DNA of 64,000 nucleotides from Zeimonas sp964538505 (GTDB taxonomy: Bacteria; Pseudomonadota; Gammaproteobacteria; Burkholderiales; Burkholderiaceae_E): the NCBI GenBank assembly GCA_964538505.1, contig CAZIDY010000001.1, positions 124,001 through 188,000 on the forward strand, written 5' to 3'. The stretch's first letter is position 1. The number at the start of each line of letters is the position of its first letter. Positions 25,664-33,286 of the stretch are shown here, in pieces. The notes beneath the pieces were generated by a model. It made no database searches. It was not told where the DNA came from and was given only the letters and a program-made list of their open reading frames with translations. Position numbers and translations under genes: made by a program.

Positions 25664-26093
25664 ATGCGACGAACACATGACGCGTTCGGGCGGCCGGTCG
25701 TGGAGCCGGCGCAACTGTCGCTCACGGAGCGTGTCGAACTCATCCGGCAGGCTGCTGCCGCGCTTGCTGCGGGTGAAACGCCGGATGACTATGCAGCGCA
25801 CCACCTCGGCCGGTCACTTCTGCGGTGGGTGGAGGGAGAGGATTTCGAGCAGGCCGCAGGCGTCCGTCCCCCTCGAGGTTCGCGTGCTTCAGCAGAACGA
25901 GCGCGATCGACTCGTCGTTCACTTCGCCGCCGCCGTGGGGTCGGACCGGCAGGCTGCGCTGGTCCTTCGTGGCGAGCAGGACTGCCCGCAGGCTCTTGCC
26001 GCGAAAGCACAGCAGTTGCGTGCGCAAGGCGCCCCCAAGTCAGCCGCAGGCATCTGGAAGGCAAGGCGCCGCGCTTCCTCGCATCGGGGATGA
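25664..26093 (+). pseudogene. frameshifted island gene of unknown function
   Basis: The 5' part (from ATG 25664) reads RRTHDAFGRPVVEPAQLSLT ... LRWVEGEDFEQAAG in frame 2. After a CCCCC run at 25869-25873 that frame becomes Arg-rich nonsense, while frame 3 continues sensibly (LEVRVLQQNERDRLVVHFAA ... SAAGIWKARRR) to a TGA at 26091-26093. One base gained or lost in the C-run would join both halves into a ~143-residue soluble protein. The family is not recognised. A programmed frameshift or a separate downstream gene without a normal start codon is less likely. Confidence 0.5.
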
Positions 26094-26119
26094 GAGGGTG
26101 ATGGGTATGGTTCCTCGGC

Positions 26120-26566
26120 ATGAAGACCAAACCGAAGGACGACGCCCGGATCGAGTTGGCAGACAACCTCGAGCTCGCTGTGGTGATCGACAAGCAGCGT
26201 TTGTGCGCACGGATGAGTCCGCAACTGCACGGGTATTGGCCGGCGCGCTGTTACAGCTCGCTCGGGAAAACTCACGTCGGCATGGCGCGGGTGAACCTCG
26301 AGGGGCTCGAGTTCCTCAAGAGCGGCCAGCCGATGCAGGGCGCGGTGAAGCGCTTCGTGCAGGCGATGTCGGCCGCCGAGCAGGCGAGCCTGCTGGAACG
26401 AGGCGGCGACCCCGGCCGGCAGGCGGTCGACCGGCTGATGGCGGAGACGTTTGCGAAAGCCTACGACTCCGACGACCTGGTGCAGCTCTACGCGCAGGCG
26501 CAGGATCCGGAGGCGCGCGTATTGGCCCCGCTGGCGCCGGCCAGCCGGCGCGATGAGTCAGCTTGA
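26120..26566 (+). CDS. hypothetical island protein
   Basis: 148-residue soluble protein, not recognised. It begins MKTKPKDDARIELADNLELA, includes HGYWPARCYSSLGKTHVGMA and ends in a charged tail. No membrane segment or known motif. Its end overlaps the start of the polyvalent-type gene by 14 bases, which suggests coupled translation with it. Confidence 0.6.
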   Translation: MKTKPKDDARIELADNLELAVVIDKQRLCARMSPQLHGYWPARCYSSLGKTHVGMARVNLEGLEFLKSGQPMQGAVKRFVQAMSAAEQASLLERGGDPGRQAVDRLMAETFAKAYDSDDLVQLYAQAQDPEARVLAPLAPASRRDESA

Positions 26567-28166
26567 AGATGCAGGCGTCTGCGACGTGCGCCCGACTGTG
26601 ACGGACGCCGCACGGGTGGCGGTGAATGCGGCTCGACGGGGCATATCGCTGGCGAAACTCGCGCAACAGCAAGACATTGACCTCGAGCCCAATTCGCAGG
26701 CAGTGGTGCGGTTCTTCGCGCAGAATGCGAGAAGCGCGCGCCGCATGGGTGAGGGTCTGCAATCGCTGGCCGAGCGCGCCTACGCTGAGGCTACGCGCCC
26801 CGAGGCCGGTATGTTCGGCCCGGTAGAGCGCCGCTCGCGTGAAGAAGTCATCGGAGAATGGGATGCCGAAAGATCCTCTGTGGGGGTCGAAGGAAGGGGT
26901 GAGGTTCATCGAGGAGGCGCTGCGCGGCAAACCGAGCCGAGATACGACGCAGCAGTTCCGCGCGAGGGCCGAGTCGCTGAAAGCGATCGTTTCGGGCTTG
27001 TTGCTGAGCACCTCGCGGGCAGTATCGAATCCTTGGAACGGAAACGCAGATTGACCTACCCCTTGCGCCGCGAGCAGATACTCCTGCCGGGCGAGCCGAC
27101 GCCGCCCGGGGTGCTGACGACCGGACCGCATCAGCGGATCAGTTTTCGCTCGCGACGTGCTGACCGGCCGGTGAGAATCAAGGAAGCCATGGTCGGCCGT
27201 CCGCTCGGGGATGCGACGCGTCACCCGGACTATGTCGCCGCGAAGGCCGGAGACGTAGAGGCGGCGTTGCGCCTGGCCGAGGACCTGGTTTCGGATGACC
27301 TGATGCAGGCGCTCCGTCAGCAGATCGGCGAGGCCACGCCGATCGTTGTCCCGGTGGTTTCGGTCGAGGCTACGGGCCGAAACAAGATTCCCCAGGCAGT
27401 GGCCGCCGTCGTTGCGAATCACCTCGGCCTTCGCACAGAGCCGCGTATCGCGCAGGCGACGCTCACCAGGCGCACCAGTATGGATGGCCTGGATCGCCTG
27501 TTGAATCCTCCCGAGTTCGACGGCATGGTGGAGGATAGCGACTACCTTCTCGTCGACGACACCATCACGCAGGGTGGCACGCTGGCGGCCCTTGCCAGCC
27601 ACATCGAGCAGGCTGGCGGTCGCGTGGTTTCGGTGTTCGCCTTGACGGGCAAGCAGTACAGCCGGACCATTCAACTGTCATCCCAGCTACTGGACCAGGT
27701 TCGTGCCAAGTTCGCAGAAATCGAAGACGCGTTCCGCGCCGTCACCGGCTACGGCTTCGGCGCGCTCACCGAGTCCGAGGCGCGCTACCTCGCCAAGCAC
27801 GACGCGCCTCAGTCCATCCGAGATCGACTCGCTGCGCCGCGAGGCGATTCAGGCCGACAAGCGGATGAGGGATCTCCTCGCCAGGAAGGCGAAGTAGATG
27901 CTGTCGAGGATCTTCGCGCGCAGTTGCGCCGCGATGCTGCGGGTGATCCGGCGCTCGAGCAGGGAATCGACACCCTCCGAGCGGCTGCGGTGCCCGACGC
28001 CGCGACTGAGCTCGTGGCAGCCGTCCGGCTATTCGGAACCGAAGTCGCCTTCGTCACCGGAGACGGGAACCTAGCGCCGGATTTCCAGTTCGACGGCGTA
28101 TACATCGGCGATTCGATACCAAGAGCAGAGCGCTCTCGATCGTGCCGGTCGCGTCATCGTGGATGA
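26553..28166 (+). pseudogene. polyvalent-type protein with phosphoribosyltransferase domain, decayed
   Basis: 537-residue open frame. The N-terminal ~95 residues (LAQQQDIDLEPNSQAVVRFF, ARRMGEGLQSLAERAYAEA) look like a domain of phage polyvalent proteins. A type I PRTase domain follows at ~205-400: MVGRPLGDATRHPDY, IPQAVAAVVANHLGL and the PRPP loop LLVDDTITQGGT (~331-342). The part after ~480 (VEDLRAQLRRD, FNGVYIG-like FDGVYIGDS) resembles the segment that precedes an HExxH peptidase in such proteins, but that peptidase is absent and the last ~15 residues are frame-shifted. Two internal patches (26863-27054 and ~27815-27897) read better in another frame. I treat it as a decayed large polyvalent gene; the PRTase piece alone may still be expressed. 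Confidence 0.65.
26863..27054 (+). CDS. short overlapping frame inside the polyvalent locus
   Basis: 63 residues from ATG 26863 in the +1 frame of the polyvalent gene (MPKDPLWGSKEGVRFIEEAL ... SRAVSNPWNGNAD). Third codon positions are clearly more G/C-rich here than in the long frame over the same bases, so this frame looks like the one that evolved as coding. Its TGA stop overlaps a TTG at 27051 in the long frame (TTGA), a possible restart for the phosphoribosyltransferase part. Either a small real gene or the mark of two compensating indels. Confidence 0.4.
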   Translation: MPKDPLWGSKEGVRFIEEALRGKPSRDTTQQFRARAESLKAIVSGLLLSTSRAVSNPWNGNAD

Positions 28167-28527
28167 GGTGAACACGGCGGAGTGGCTTAGGCAGATCCTC
28201 GGCCTGTCACTGAGTCGAGTGCGTGAAGCGTCCGAAGCACGATCGGCAATTTTCAATCTCGATCGCCGACTTTTGGAGCGTCGCCGTGAGCTGCTACGAG
28301 AGTCCGCCAAGGCGTACTTCGATCGCGATGCCAAGGCGATGGCGAAGGTCCGAGCGGAAATCGTACGCTTCAATCAGGCGCAACCGAGTCACGCGATCAG
28401 CGCTCAGGGCGCGCGCAGCAGTTTGGCCCAGGGCCAACGTCGCACGCAGCAGGCCAACATGGGCGTGTACCTGCCGCGGAAACGACAGGCGCTGCACCAG
28501 GTCGGTAGGTTCGCCGATGTCGAGTGA
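28159..28527 (+). pseudogene. C-terminal remnant of polyvalent-type protein
   Basis: Open frame that continues upstream without a stop to about 28100, in the +1 frame of the phosphoribosyltransferase gene. Residues such as TAEWLRQILGLSLSRVREA, LLERRRELLRESAKAYFDRD and GVYLPRKRQALHQVGRFADV match the helical tail found at the end of large polyvalent proteins (run of helices, 'N-x-x-x-P', then 'GVYLPRK'). A GTG at 28159 is the best start if it is still translated. The end overlaps the terminase gene by 11 bases. Confidence 0.6.
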
Positions 28528-29083
28528 CCGCCCTGCGATCTTGCTGGCGCCGGCACCCGGCTCACCTAGTGGGCGTAGCGGTGTGGCGCTCAACGAACGG
28601 CAGCGGCGTTTCGTGCAGGAATACCTGAAGTATCCTGTCGCGGCACAGGCCGCCGTGCGGGCAGGCTACAGCGCGCGCACTGCTGAGTGGATCGGTCCGC
28701 AGTTGCTTAAGAAGGAGCACGTCGCCGCGGCAGTCCAAGTGGCACAGGACCAACGCGCTGAACGCGTGGGAGTCGATGCCGATCGTGTGCTCGCACAGGT
28801 CGCGTGCATCGCCTTGGCGGACCCGCGCCGCCTCGTCGACGAGAAGGGAAGGTTCCTCCCCTTGCACGAGCTTCCCGACGACATCGCCATGGCCGTGAGC
28901 TCGGTCGAAGTGACGAAGGACGGCTCGTTGAAGTACCGCTTGTGGGACAAAAATAGCGCCCTCGAAAAGGCGATGAAGCACTTGGGCCTGTACGAGCGCG
29001 ACAACAAGCAGAAGACCGACCCCTTCACCGAAATGATGGAGTTCCTGCGTGAGCGCGGCTCTCGCATCGCCCCTGATTGTTGA
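28517..29083 (+). CDS. terminase small subunit
   Basis: 188-residue protein of the small-terminase (Terminase_2) family, which recognises packaging sites on phage DNA. The hallmark N-terminal helix-turn-helix is present: LNERQRRFVQEYLKYPVAAQ, then AVRAGYSARTAEWIGPQLLK. The C-terminal half (DPRRLVDEKGRFLPLHELPD, EKAMKHLGLYERDNKQKTDP) is typical of the same family. No large terminase follows, so this copy cannot package DNA alone. Satellites sometimes keep a small terminase to redirect helper packaging; loss of the downstream phage genes explains it equally well. Confidence 0.88.
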   Translation: MSSDRPAILLAPAPGSPSGRSGVALNERQRRFVQEYLKYPVAAQAAVRAGYSARTAEWIGPQLLKKEHVAAAVQVAQDQRAERVGVDADRVLAQVACIALADPRRLVDEKGRFLPLHELPDDIAMAVSSVEVTKDGSLKYRLWDKNSALEKAMKHLGLYERDNKQKTDPFTEMMEFLRERGSRIAPDC

Positions 29084-29116
29084 GGACTGCGAGTTGCCTG
29101 GGTATAGCGGGTGCGT

Positions 29117-29493
29117 TTACTCGTCGAGTTCGCGCAGAGAGTGTATGAGGCTCTCCTTTGGCACTCCGGAGAGAGTGTCCGGAGAGATCGCGAAGTTGAG
29201 CCCCTGGCTTTCTGCCAGATAGAACGACGTGATTCCGAGCAGCCTTCCGCGCGAATCAAAGGGCCCGCCGCCACTCGACCCTCGAAGATCGGGGCGGTCG
29301 TTTGGACAAGCGCCGGGGGGGGAGCAGGAACGGGAAGCCATGAAGGCCTGAAATAACACCGGTGCTCAGCGACAACTTCAGTCCCCTTGGCGAGCGGATC
29401 GCATAGACAGATTCGCCGACACGGAGGTCTTGAGGCGCTGTTCCATCGGAGGTCGGTGCCAATCTCTGGGCGCAGCGCGGCAGCAGACTAGGT
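29117..29493 (-). pseudogene. trypsin-like (HtrA-type) serine protease fragment, frameshifted
   Basis: Only the C-terminal half of a S1C protease domain is left: RVGESVYAIRSPRGLKLSLS, TGVISGLHG in one frame, then SSGGGPFDSRGRLLGITSF and GLNFAISPDTL in the next. The catalytic serine region is G-S-S-G-G-G, while the histidine and aspartate parts are missing upstream. The frame breaks at an 8-base G run (29315-29322). No start codon or N-terminal region is visible. Not functional. Confidence 0.8.
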
Positions 29494-29529
29494 ATCCCCC
29501 GAAAACCTTCAGTGCGCCGAGGAGGTCAC

Positions 29530-29784
29530 ATGCAAGCCGACATCATCCTGGACGTCGCCGGCGTCGCTGAGCATCTGCGCTGCTCGGCCGAACAGGTCGA
29601 GAACCTGATGCGTACGGGCGAGTTGCCAGCCACCAAGATCGGTCGGAGCTGGATCACGACTTATGGGGAGGTGATCGGTTTCGTAACCCGGCGCATCGAA
29701 GCAGGCCGGCATCGGTCGAGCGGCATCAAGGCGCGCGTCGCGAACAGTTGGCCGGTCAAGGCGCAGGCTGCCCGAGCTTCCTGA
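29530..29784 (+). CDS. excisionase-type helix-turn-helix protein
   Basis: 84-residue small DNA-binding protein of the MerR-like excisionase/HTH_17 type: DVAGVAEHLRCSAEQVENLM, then RTGELPATKIGRSWITTYGE. The ATG is preceded by GAGGAGGTCAC, a strong ribosome-binding site. It could be the excisionase of the element or a second regulator beside AlpA. The C-terminal ~25 residues are basic and lack conservation cues. Confidence 0.78.
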   Translation: MQADIILDVAGVAEHLRCSAEQVENLMRTGELPATKIGRSWITTYGEVIGFVTRRIEAGRHRSSGIKARVANSWPVKAQAARAS

Positions 29785-30007
29785 TCTCCGATGAAAGCGC
29801 GGACGCGGCGGGGCGTCTCGAAGGCTGTGCTGCGCCGAAGAGAGGGCCGCGGCCTGCGTGACGCGGGCTGGATACCGCACCCGGAGACTGTCGATCGTGT
29901 GACCAATCGCGGCAAAAAGTGCCGCAGTTCGGGGCTTTGCCGCCGTGCGTCGGGCTTTCTGTGACGCATGTCTCCGTCGCTCATCACAATTCAGTCAGCT
30001 GAAAAAC

Positions 30008-30034
30008 AAACGCCCCACGTTTGGCGGGGCGTTT
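30008..30034. terminator. strong hairpin before the tRNA-like sequence
   Basis: 9-bp perfect stem AAACGCCCC / GGGGCGTTT with a 9-base loop. On the minus strand the stem is followed by an A/T-rich run (TTTGTTTTTC), so it acts best as a terminator for leftward transcripts; a plus-strand T-run is absent. Confidence 0.55.
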
Positions 30035-30043
30035 GCGAGCTAC

Positions 30044-30115
30044 GGCGCGGTGGCAGAGCGGTTATGCGGTCGGCTGGCAATCCTTCACACACCGGTTCGA
30101 ATCCGGTCCGCGCCT
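30044..30115 (+). tRNA. tRNA-Cys-like sequence with broken anticodon arm (probable pseudo-tRNA)
   Basis: The acceptor stem GGCGCGG/CCGCGCC, D arm (GCAGAGCGGTTATGC), T arm ACCGG-TTCGAAT-CCGGT and discriminator T73 follow the bacterial tRNA-Cys pattern. The anticodon arm does not: GTCGG faces TCCTT and cannot form a five-pair stem, and the loop CTGGCAA would give GGC instead of GCA. No CCA is encoded (TCAC follows). It is best read as a decayed or unusual tRNA carried by the element. Confidence 0.55.
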
Positions 30116-30605
30116 CACTCTCTGACGACTTCGGGCGGTTGGTAGCCGCCCGAGTCGCTTGCGTAGCGTAGTAGCGTACCGCTATCTCGGCAAGGGCTCG
30201 ACCAAGCAGCGGGCGACGGATGGTCGATGATCGGCGACAAGTGCGGCGCGAGGCCTAAGCCATCCGCTCGATGCGCCCTCTCCGCCCGCCCGGCACCATC
30301 CGCCCGTGCACCTGCTCACCCTCCGCACCGGCGCCGTCCTGCTCGTCTGGCCCGACGGCCGGGGGCGCTGAGGATCGAGCGCGACGGCAGCACGCGAGGC
30401 GCGTACAGCCCGCAGGAGCGCGCGACGCGCCTCGGAGCATCTTACCCCCCCTCGGCCGCCTCGCTGATCGCCCCGTGCGCGTCGATCTGGTCGCAGGCAC
30501 CGTCGGAATTCCTTACACCGCCCCGCCTCCGCGCCTGTAACCGCTTGATTCCTCGCGAAGGTCCATTTCTTGCATCCCTTTCGAGAAACACGAGGGGAGG
30601 GAGAA
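30116..30605. other. non-coding stretch inside the element
   Basis: These 490 bases hold no convincing gene on either strand: open frames here are Arg/Pro/Ser-rich shadows without ribosome-binding sites. A stem-loop (CGGGCGG / CCGCCCG, 30131-30151) follows the tRNA-like sequence. The stretch separates the regulatory and remnant genes from the PEP-CTERM gene and presumably contains its promoter. Confidence 0.6.
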
Positions 30606-31160
30606 ATGCGAGCGATTCTGTGCGCCTTGGCGATGCTGGTCACGTTGCCCGCTCAGGCGATCACGTACCAGTTCAGCGGGACGTGCCAAGAGCGGCTGTT
30701 CATGGATTCGTTCGGTGAGCTTCGAGTGCTGCCATGCGAGAACTTCGACGCGCGCCTTGATATCCGAGACCGCAGTTATGCCCCAGGGGATCGGATCGAA
30801 GACGGCGAGGGGCCATGGCGGACGGCCTTTCACTTTCACGACAGCGTCTACGGCAGCACGACAATCGAGTATGGACAAGAGGGTTACGGGTACTACTGGG
30901 CTGATCTTCCCGAGATTGCAGGACCAGGCGACCTCTTCATGATGTTCCAGGCCGGGCATTTCACGGTCGATTCGACCGGCGCGTGGCTCTTCACCAGCGA
31001 AGTGAGCCTTCCGTCGTGGTTCTCTATCTCCGGCGTCGACGCCCGATTCACGCGAGTCCCGCTCCCCGGCACGCTGGCGCTGCTCGCGCCCGCGGCGCTC
31101 TACCTCACAGCACGAAGAGCACGAGCCGCGAGAGAAGCCACGCCCATCAGTCGAGGATGA
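30606..31160 (+). CDS. PEP-CTERM-type exported protein
   Basis: 184-residue secreted protein. Signal peptide: MRAILCALAMLVTLPAQA, cleavage near residue 18. The mature part is beta-rich (QFSGTCQERLFMDSFGELRV, HFHDSVYGSTTIEYGQEGY). The C-terminus VPLPGTLALLAPAALYLTAR plus an Arg cluster is the tripartite PEP-CTERM sorting signal cleaved by exosortase. Most such proteins are surface or matrix proteins of unknown function. No exosortase is visible here, so the host chromosome must supply it. The ATG follows GGGGAGGGAG. It is the most cargo-like gene of the element. Confidence 0.82.
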   Translation: MRAILCALAMLVTLPAQAITYQFSGTCQERLFMDSFGELRVLPCENFDARLDIRDRSYAPGDRIEDGEGPWRTAFHFHDSVYGSTTIEYGQEGYGYYWADLPEIAGPGDLFMMFQAGHFTVDSTGAWLFTSEVSLPSWFSISGVDARFTRVPLPGTLALLAPAALYLTARRARAAREATPISRG

Positions 31161-31405
31161 ACTCGATCATCACGCCCCTGTGCAGCGGATAGGCAACTGC
31201 ATGACCTCGTCGGCCGCGATCGAGCTGATCCAGCACGCGCCCTGTTAGCAGACGACGCGCATATCGTCGGGCAAGGCGGGCTACGAGGCCGGGGGCGCCG
31301 CGGACATCGTGGTGCATGCCGTCAGTACAGCACGATGATCAAGAACGCCACGACGACGGCGATCTCGCGCAGGATCGGGCGGAACGGATTCTTCGGGCAG
31401 TCGAC

Positions 31406-31657
31406 TCACGGTCGCTGCCCTGTCGCCAGCACCTGCGTGCGCGGCGCGAAGAATTTCAATCCGAGCCAGTACCCGATGAGGCCGCCGACGATGCCGGTGA
31501 CGACGCTCGACGCGATCGCCGCGCGCAACTCGCGCAGGAACGCCCTGTCGGAGCCGGTGACGTACACCGTGCCGTAGAGCAGCGGCAGCAGCGCGATCGT
31601 GACCCAGAAGGCGGGGATGTGGTGCCCTTCGTTGGGAGAACGCGGTTCACGCGGCAC
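31406..31657 (-). CDS. small two-helix membrane protein downstream of integrase
   Basis: 83 residues from a GTG that overlaps the integrase stop by 11 bases. Two membrane helices are visible: FWVTIALLPLLYGTVYVTGS and IASSVVTGIVGGLIGYWLGL, with a short basic C-terminus. Holin-like size and topology, but phage holin identity is not supported by motif or by lysis neighbours. Cotranscription with the integrase is likely. Function unknown. Confidence 0.55.
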   Translation of the reverse strand: MPREPRSPNEGHHIPAFWVTIALLPLLYGTVYVTGSDRAFLRELRAAIASSVVTGIVGGLIGYWLGLKFFAPRTQVLATGQRP

Positions 31658-32930
31658 CCCGAATCGGATGCACCGTCCCGGGCTTCGCGCTTGGGGTGGC
31701 CAGGAACGCCGCCCAGTCGGCCATCATCCGGCGCCGCTTCTCGAACATGTCGCCGCGCCGATAGGCTGCCTCGACCTTGTTGCCGACGGCGTGAGCCAGC
31801 GCCAGTTCCGCCATCTCTCCCGGATAGGCCGTTGCTTCCGCGGCCCAGTCCCGGAACGTCGAGCGCGCGATGCCGTGCGGTGTGGCGACCTTGCCCTGCC
31901 GGCGATCGATCCAACCCTCGCCCTCAGCCGCGATACTGGCGGCGTGCATGCGCCGAATCACGGCAAGCAGCGTCACGTCGGAGAGCGGGCCGCGCTTGGC
32001 GCCCGGAAATACCAGGTCGCAGTCGTCGAACCGAGGGACGGCTCGCAGCAGATCCAGAGCCGCAGGGGACAGGGGCACCCGATGCTCCTTGCCGGCTTTC
32101 ATTCGGCTTCCCGGAACCGTCCAGACGCCCGCCTGCAGGTCGATCTCGGACCAGTTCGCCGCGCGTGCTTCGCCCGAGCGGGCCGCGGACAGGATTGCGA
32201 AGCGCAGGGCAGCGGCCCCCATGCCGTCGACCTTGGCGAGAGCCGACCAGAAGTCACCGACCTCACGCCAATCGAGGGCAGGGTGATTGCCGGCCTTCGT
32301 GACCCTTCCGGGCGCCGGCAGCAGCTTGTCCAGGTGCCCACGCCAGCGCGCCGGATTGTCGCGATCCCGGTAGTCGCGCACCGCTGCCCAGTCGAGCACC
32401 AGCTCGATGCGGTTGCGAAGCCTCGACGCGGTTTCGGTCGTCTTGGGCCAGATCGGCTCGAGGATCTGCATGATGTGAGCCAACGTCACGTCGCGCACCA
32501 GCACCGAGCCGATGATCGGGCTCGCGTACTTCTCGAGCGAGGCGCGCCAGGCAGCGGCGTGCCGCGTGCTCCAGCCTTTCTCGTGCGCGGCAATGTATTT
32601 CTCGGCGCACTGGCCGAAAGTCAGCGCTGCCGCCGCAGCAGCGGCCAGCGCCGATCGCTTCTCGCGTGCGGCGGCGATCGGGTCGGTGCCCTCGCGCAGC
32701 TGCTCACGGGCTTTGCGAGCCGCCTCCCTTGCGCCGGCTAGCGTGACTGATGGGAAGTTCCCGAGTCCCATTTCTCGGCGCTTTGTGCCGGCGGAGTAGC
32801 GCAGCACCCAACTGCGGCTGGTCGGCGTGACCTGTAGCGCCAAGCCAACCACACCCCCGACGAAGTGCGTGCCTGGCGCGGACAGCCGCGCCACCTGTAT
32901 TGCGGTCAGTTCCTTCGCGAGCTTGGGCAT
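31647..32930 (-). CDS. tyrosine-type site-specific integrase, P4-like
   Basis: 427-residue recombinase. The N-terminal DUF4102-type arm-binding domain is present (ELTAIQVARLSAPGTHFVGG, then LRYSAGTKRREMGLGNFPSV), then a SAM-like core-binding domain (FGQCAEKYIAAHEKGWSTRH) and the catalytic domain with SAARSGEARAANW (first Arg), TPHGIARSTFRDW (His-x-x-Arg), ALAHAVGNKVEAAYRRGD (second His and the Tyr nucleophile). All catalytic residues are intact. It lies just inside attR and reads away from it; P4-type integrases favour tRNA 3' ends, in agreement with the tRNA-fMet site. Confidence 0.96.
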   Translation of the reverse strand: MPKLAKELTAIQVARLSAPGTHFVGGVVGLALQVTPTSRSWVLRYSAGTKRREMGLGNFPSVTLAGAREAARKAREQLREGTDPIAAAREKRSALAAAAAAALTFGQCAEKYIAAHEKGWSTRHAAAWRASLEKYASPIIGSVLVRDVTLAHIMQILEPIWPKTTETASRLRNRIELVLDWAAVRDYRDRDNPARWRGHLDKLLPAPGRVTKAGNHPALDWREVGDFWSALAKVDGMGAAALRFAILSAARSGEARAANWSEIDLQAGVWTVPGSRMKAGKEHRVPLSPAALDLLRAVPRFDDCDLVFPGAKRGPLSDVTLLAVIRRMHAASIAAEGEGWIDRRQGKVATPHGIARSTFRDWAAEATAYPGEMAELALAHAVGNKVEAAYRRGDMFEKRRRMMADWAAFLATPSAKPGTVHPIRGAA

Positions 32931-33072
32931 CGCATACCCTCCATATACCCATCAAAGGATAGGCGACTGTGTTGGACCAAGCAAGACCGATTTGGACGGG
33001 TCGTTGCGCCTCTACAGAGGGAACACGTGCGTCATCGGGACGAATCTGGACAGCTCTGGATTCAATTTCGGC

Positions 33073-33091
33073 TCCTGCCCCCGCAACCAGA
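33073..33091. repeat. attR
   Basis: Right copy of the 19-bp repeat identical to the tRNA-fMet 3' end. Homology to the tRNA stops just upstream of it, so this is a minimal tRNA fragment. Confidence 0.9.
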
Positions 33092-33100
33092 CACAGAAGA

Positions 33101-33139
33101 ACGCGTCCCTGTTCAGAGCAACGGCAGGGGCGCGTTTTT
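33101..33139 (+). terminator. rho-independent terminator, probably the original tRNA-fMet terminator
   Basis: 11-bp stem ACGCGTCCCTG / CAGGGGCGCGT (one G:T pair) followed by TTTTT, starting 9 bases beyond attR. Its place directly after the tRNA-end copy shows it ended the tRNA transcript before integration moved it 10 kb away. Confidence 0.85.
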
Positions 33140-33286
33140 CGTTTCAGCCCTTTCGTTTCAGCCCCATCGACACCGCCCCATTACCGCCCCCCGCGGCCGG
33201 TTCGATATTCAAGGCGACGAGGTGAAGATGCGCCGCATCGCGCAGGGCCGACGTAAGCATCGGCGACTGCGCGCCTGCACTCGGCC

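Noticed and set aside
30182..30718. Two overlapping hypothetical genes on opposite strands
   Set aside because: Composition is Arg/Pro/Ser-rich without ribosome-binding sites or helices and strands; they look like random open frames.
31406..31657. Phage holin
   Set aside because: Two membrane helices fit in size, but there is no endolysin or lysis context and it trails the integrase, so the name is not supported.
23094..33072. Complete active prophage
   Set aside because: No portal, capsid, tail, lysis or large-terminase gene is present, and several genes are broken.
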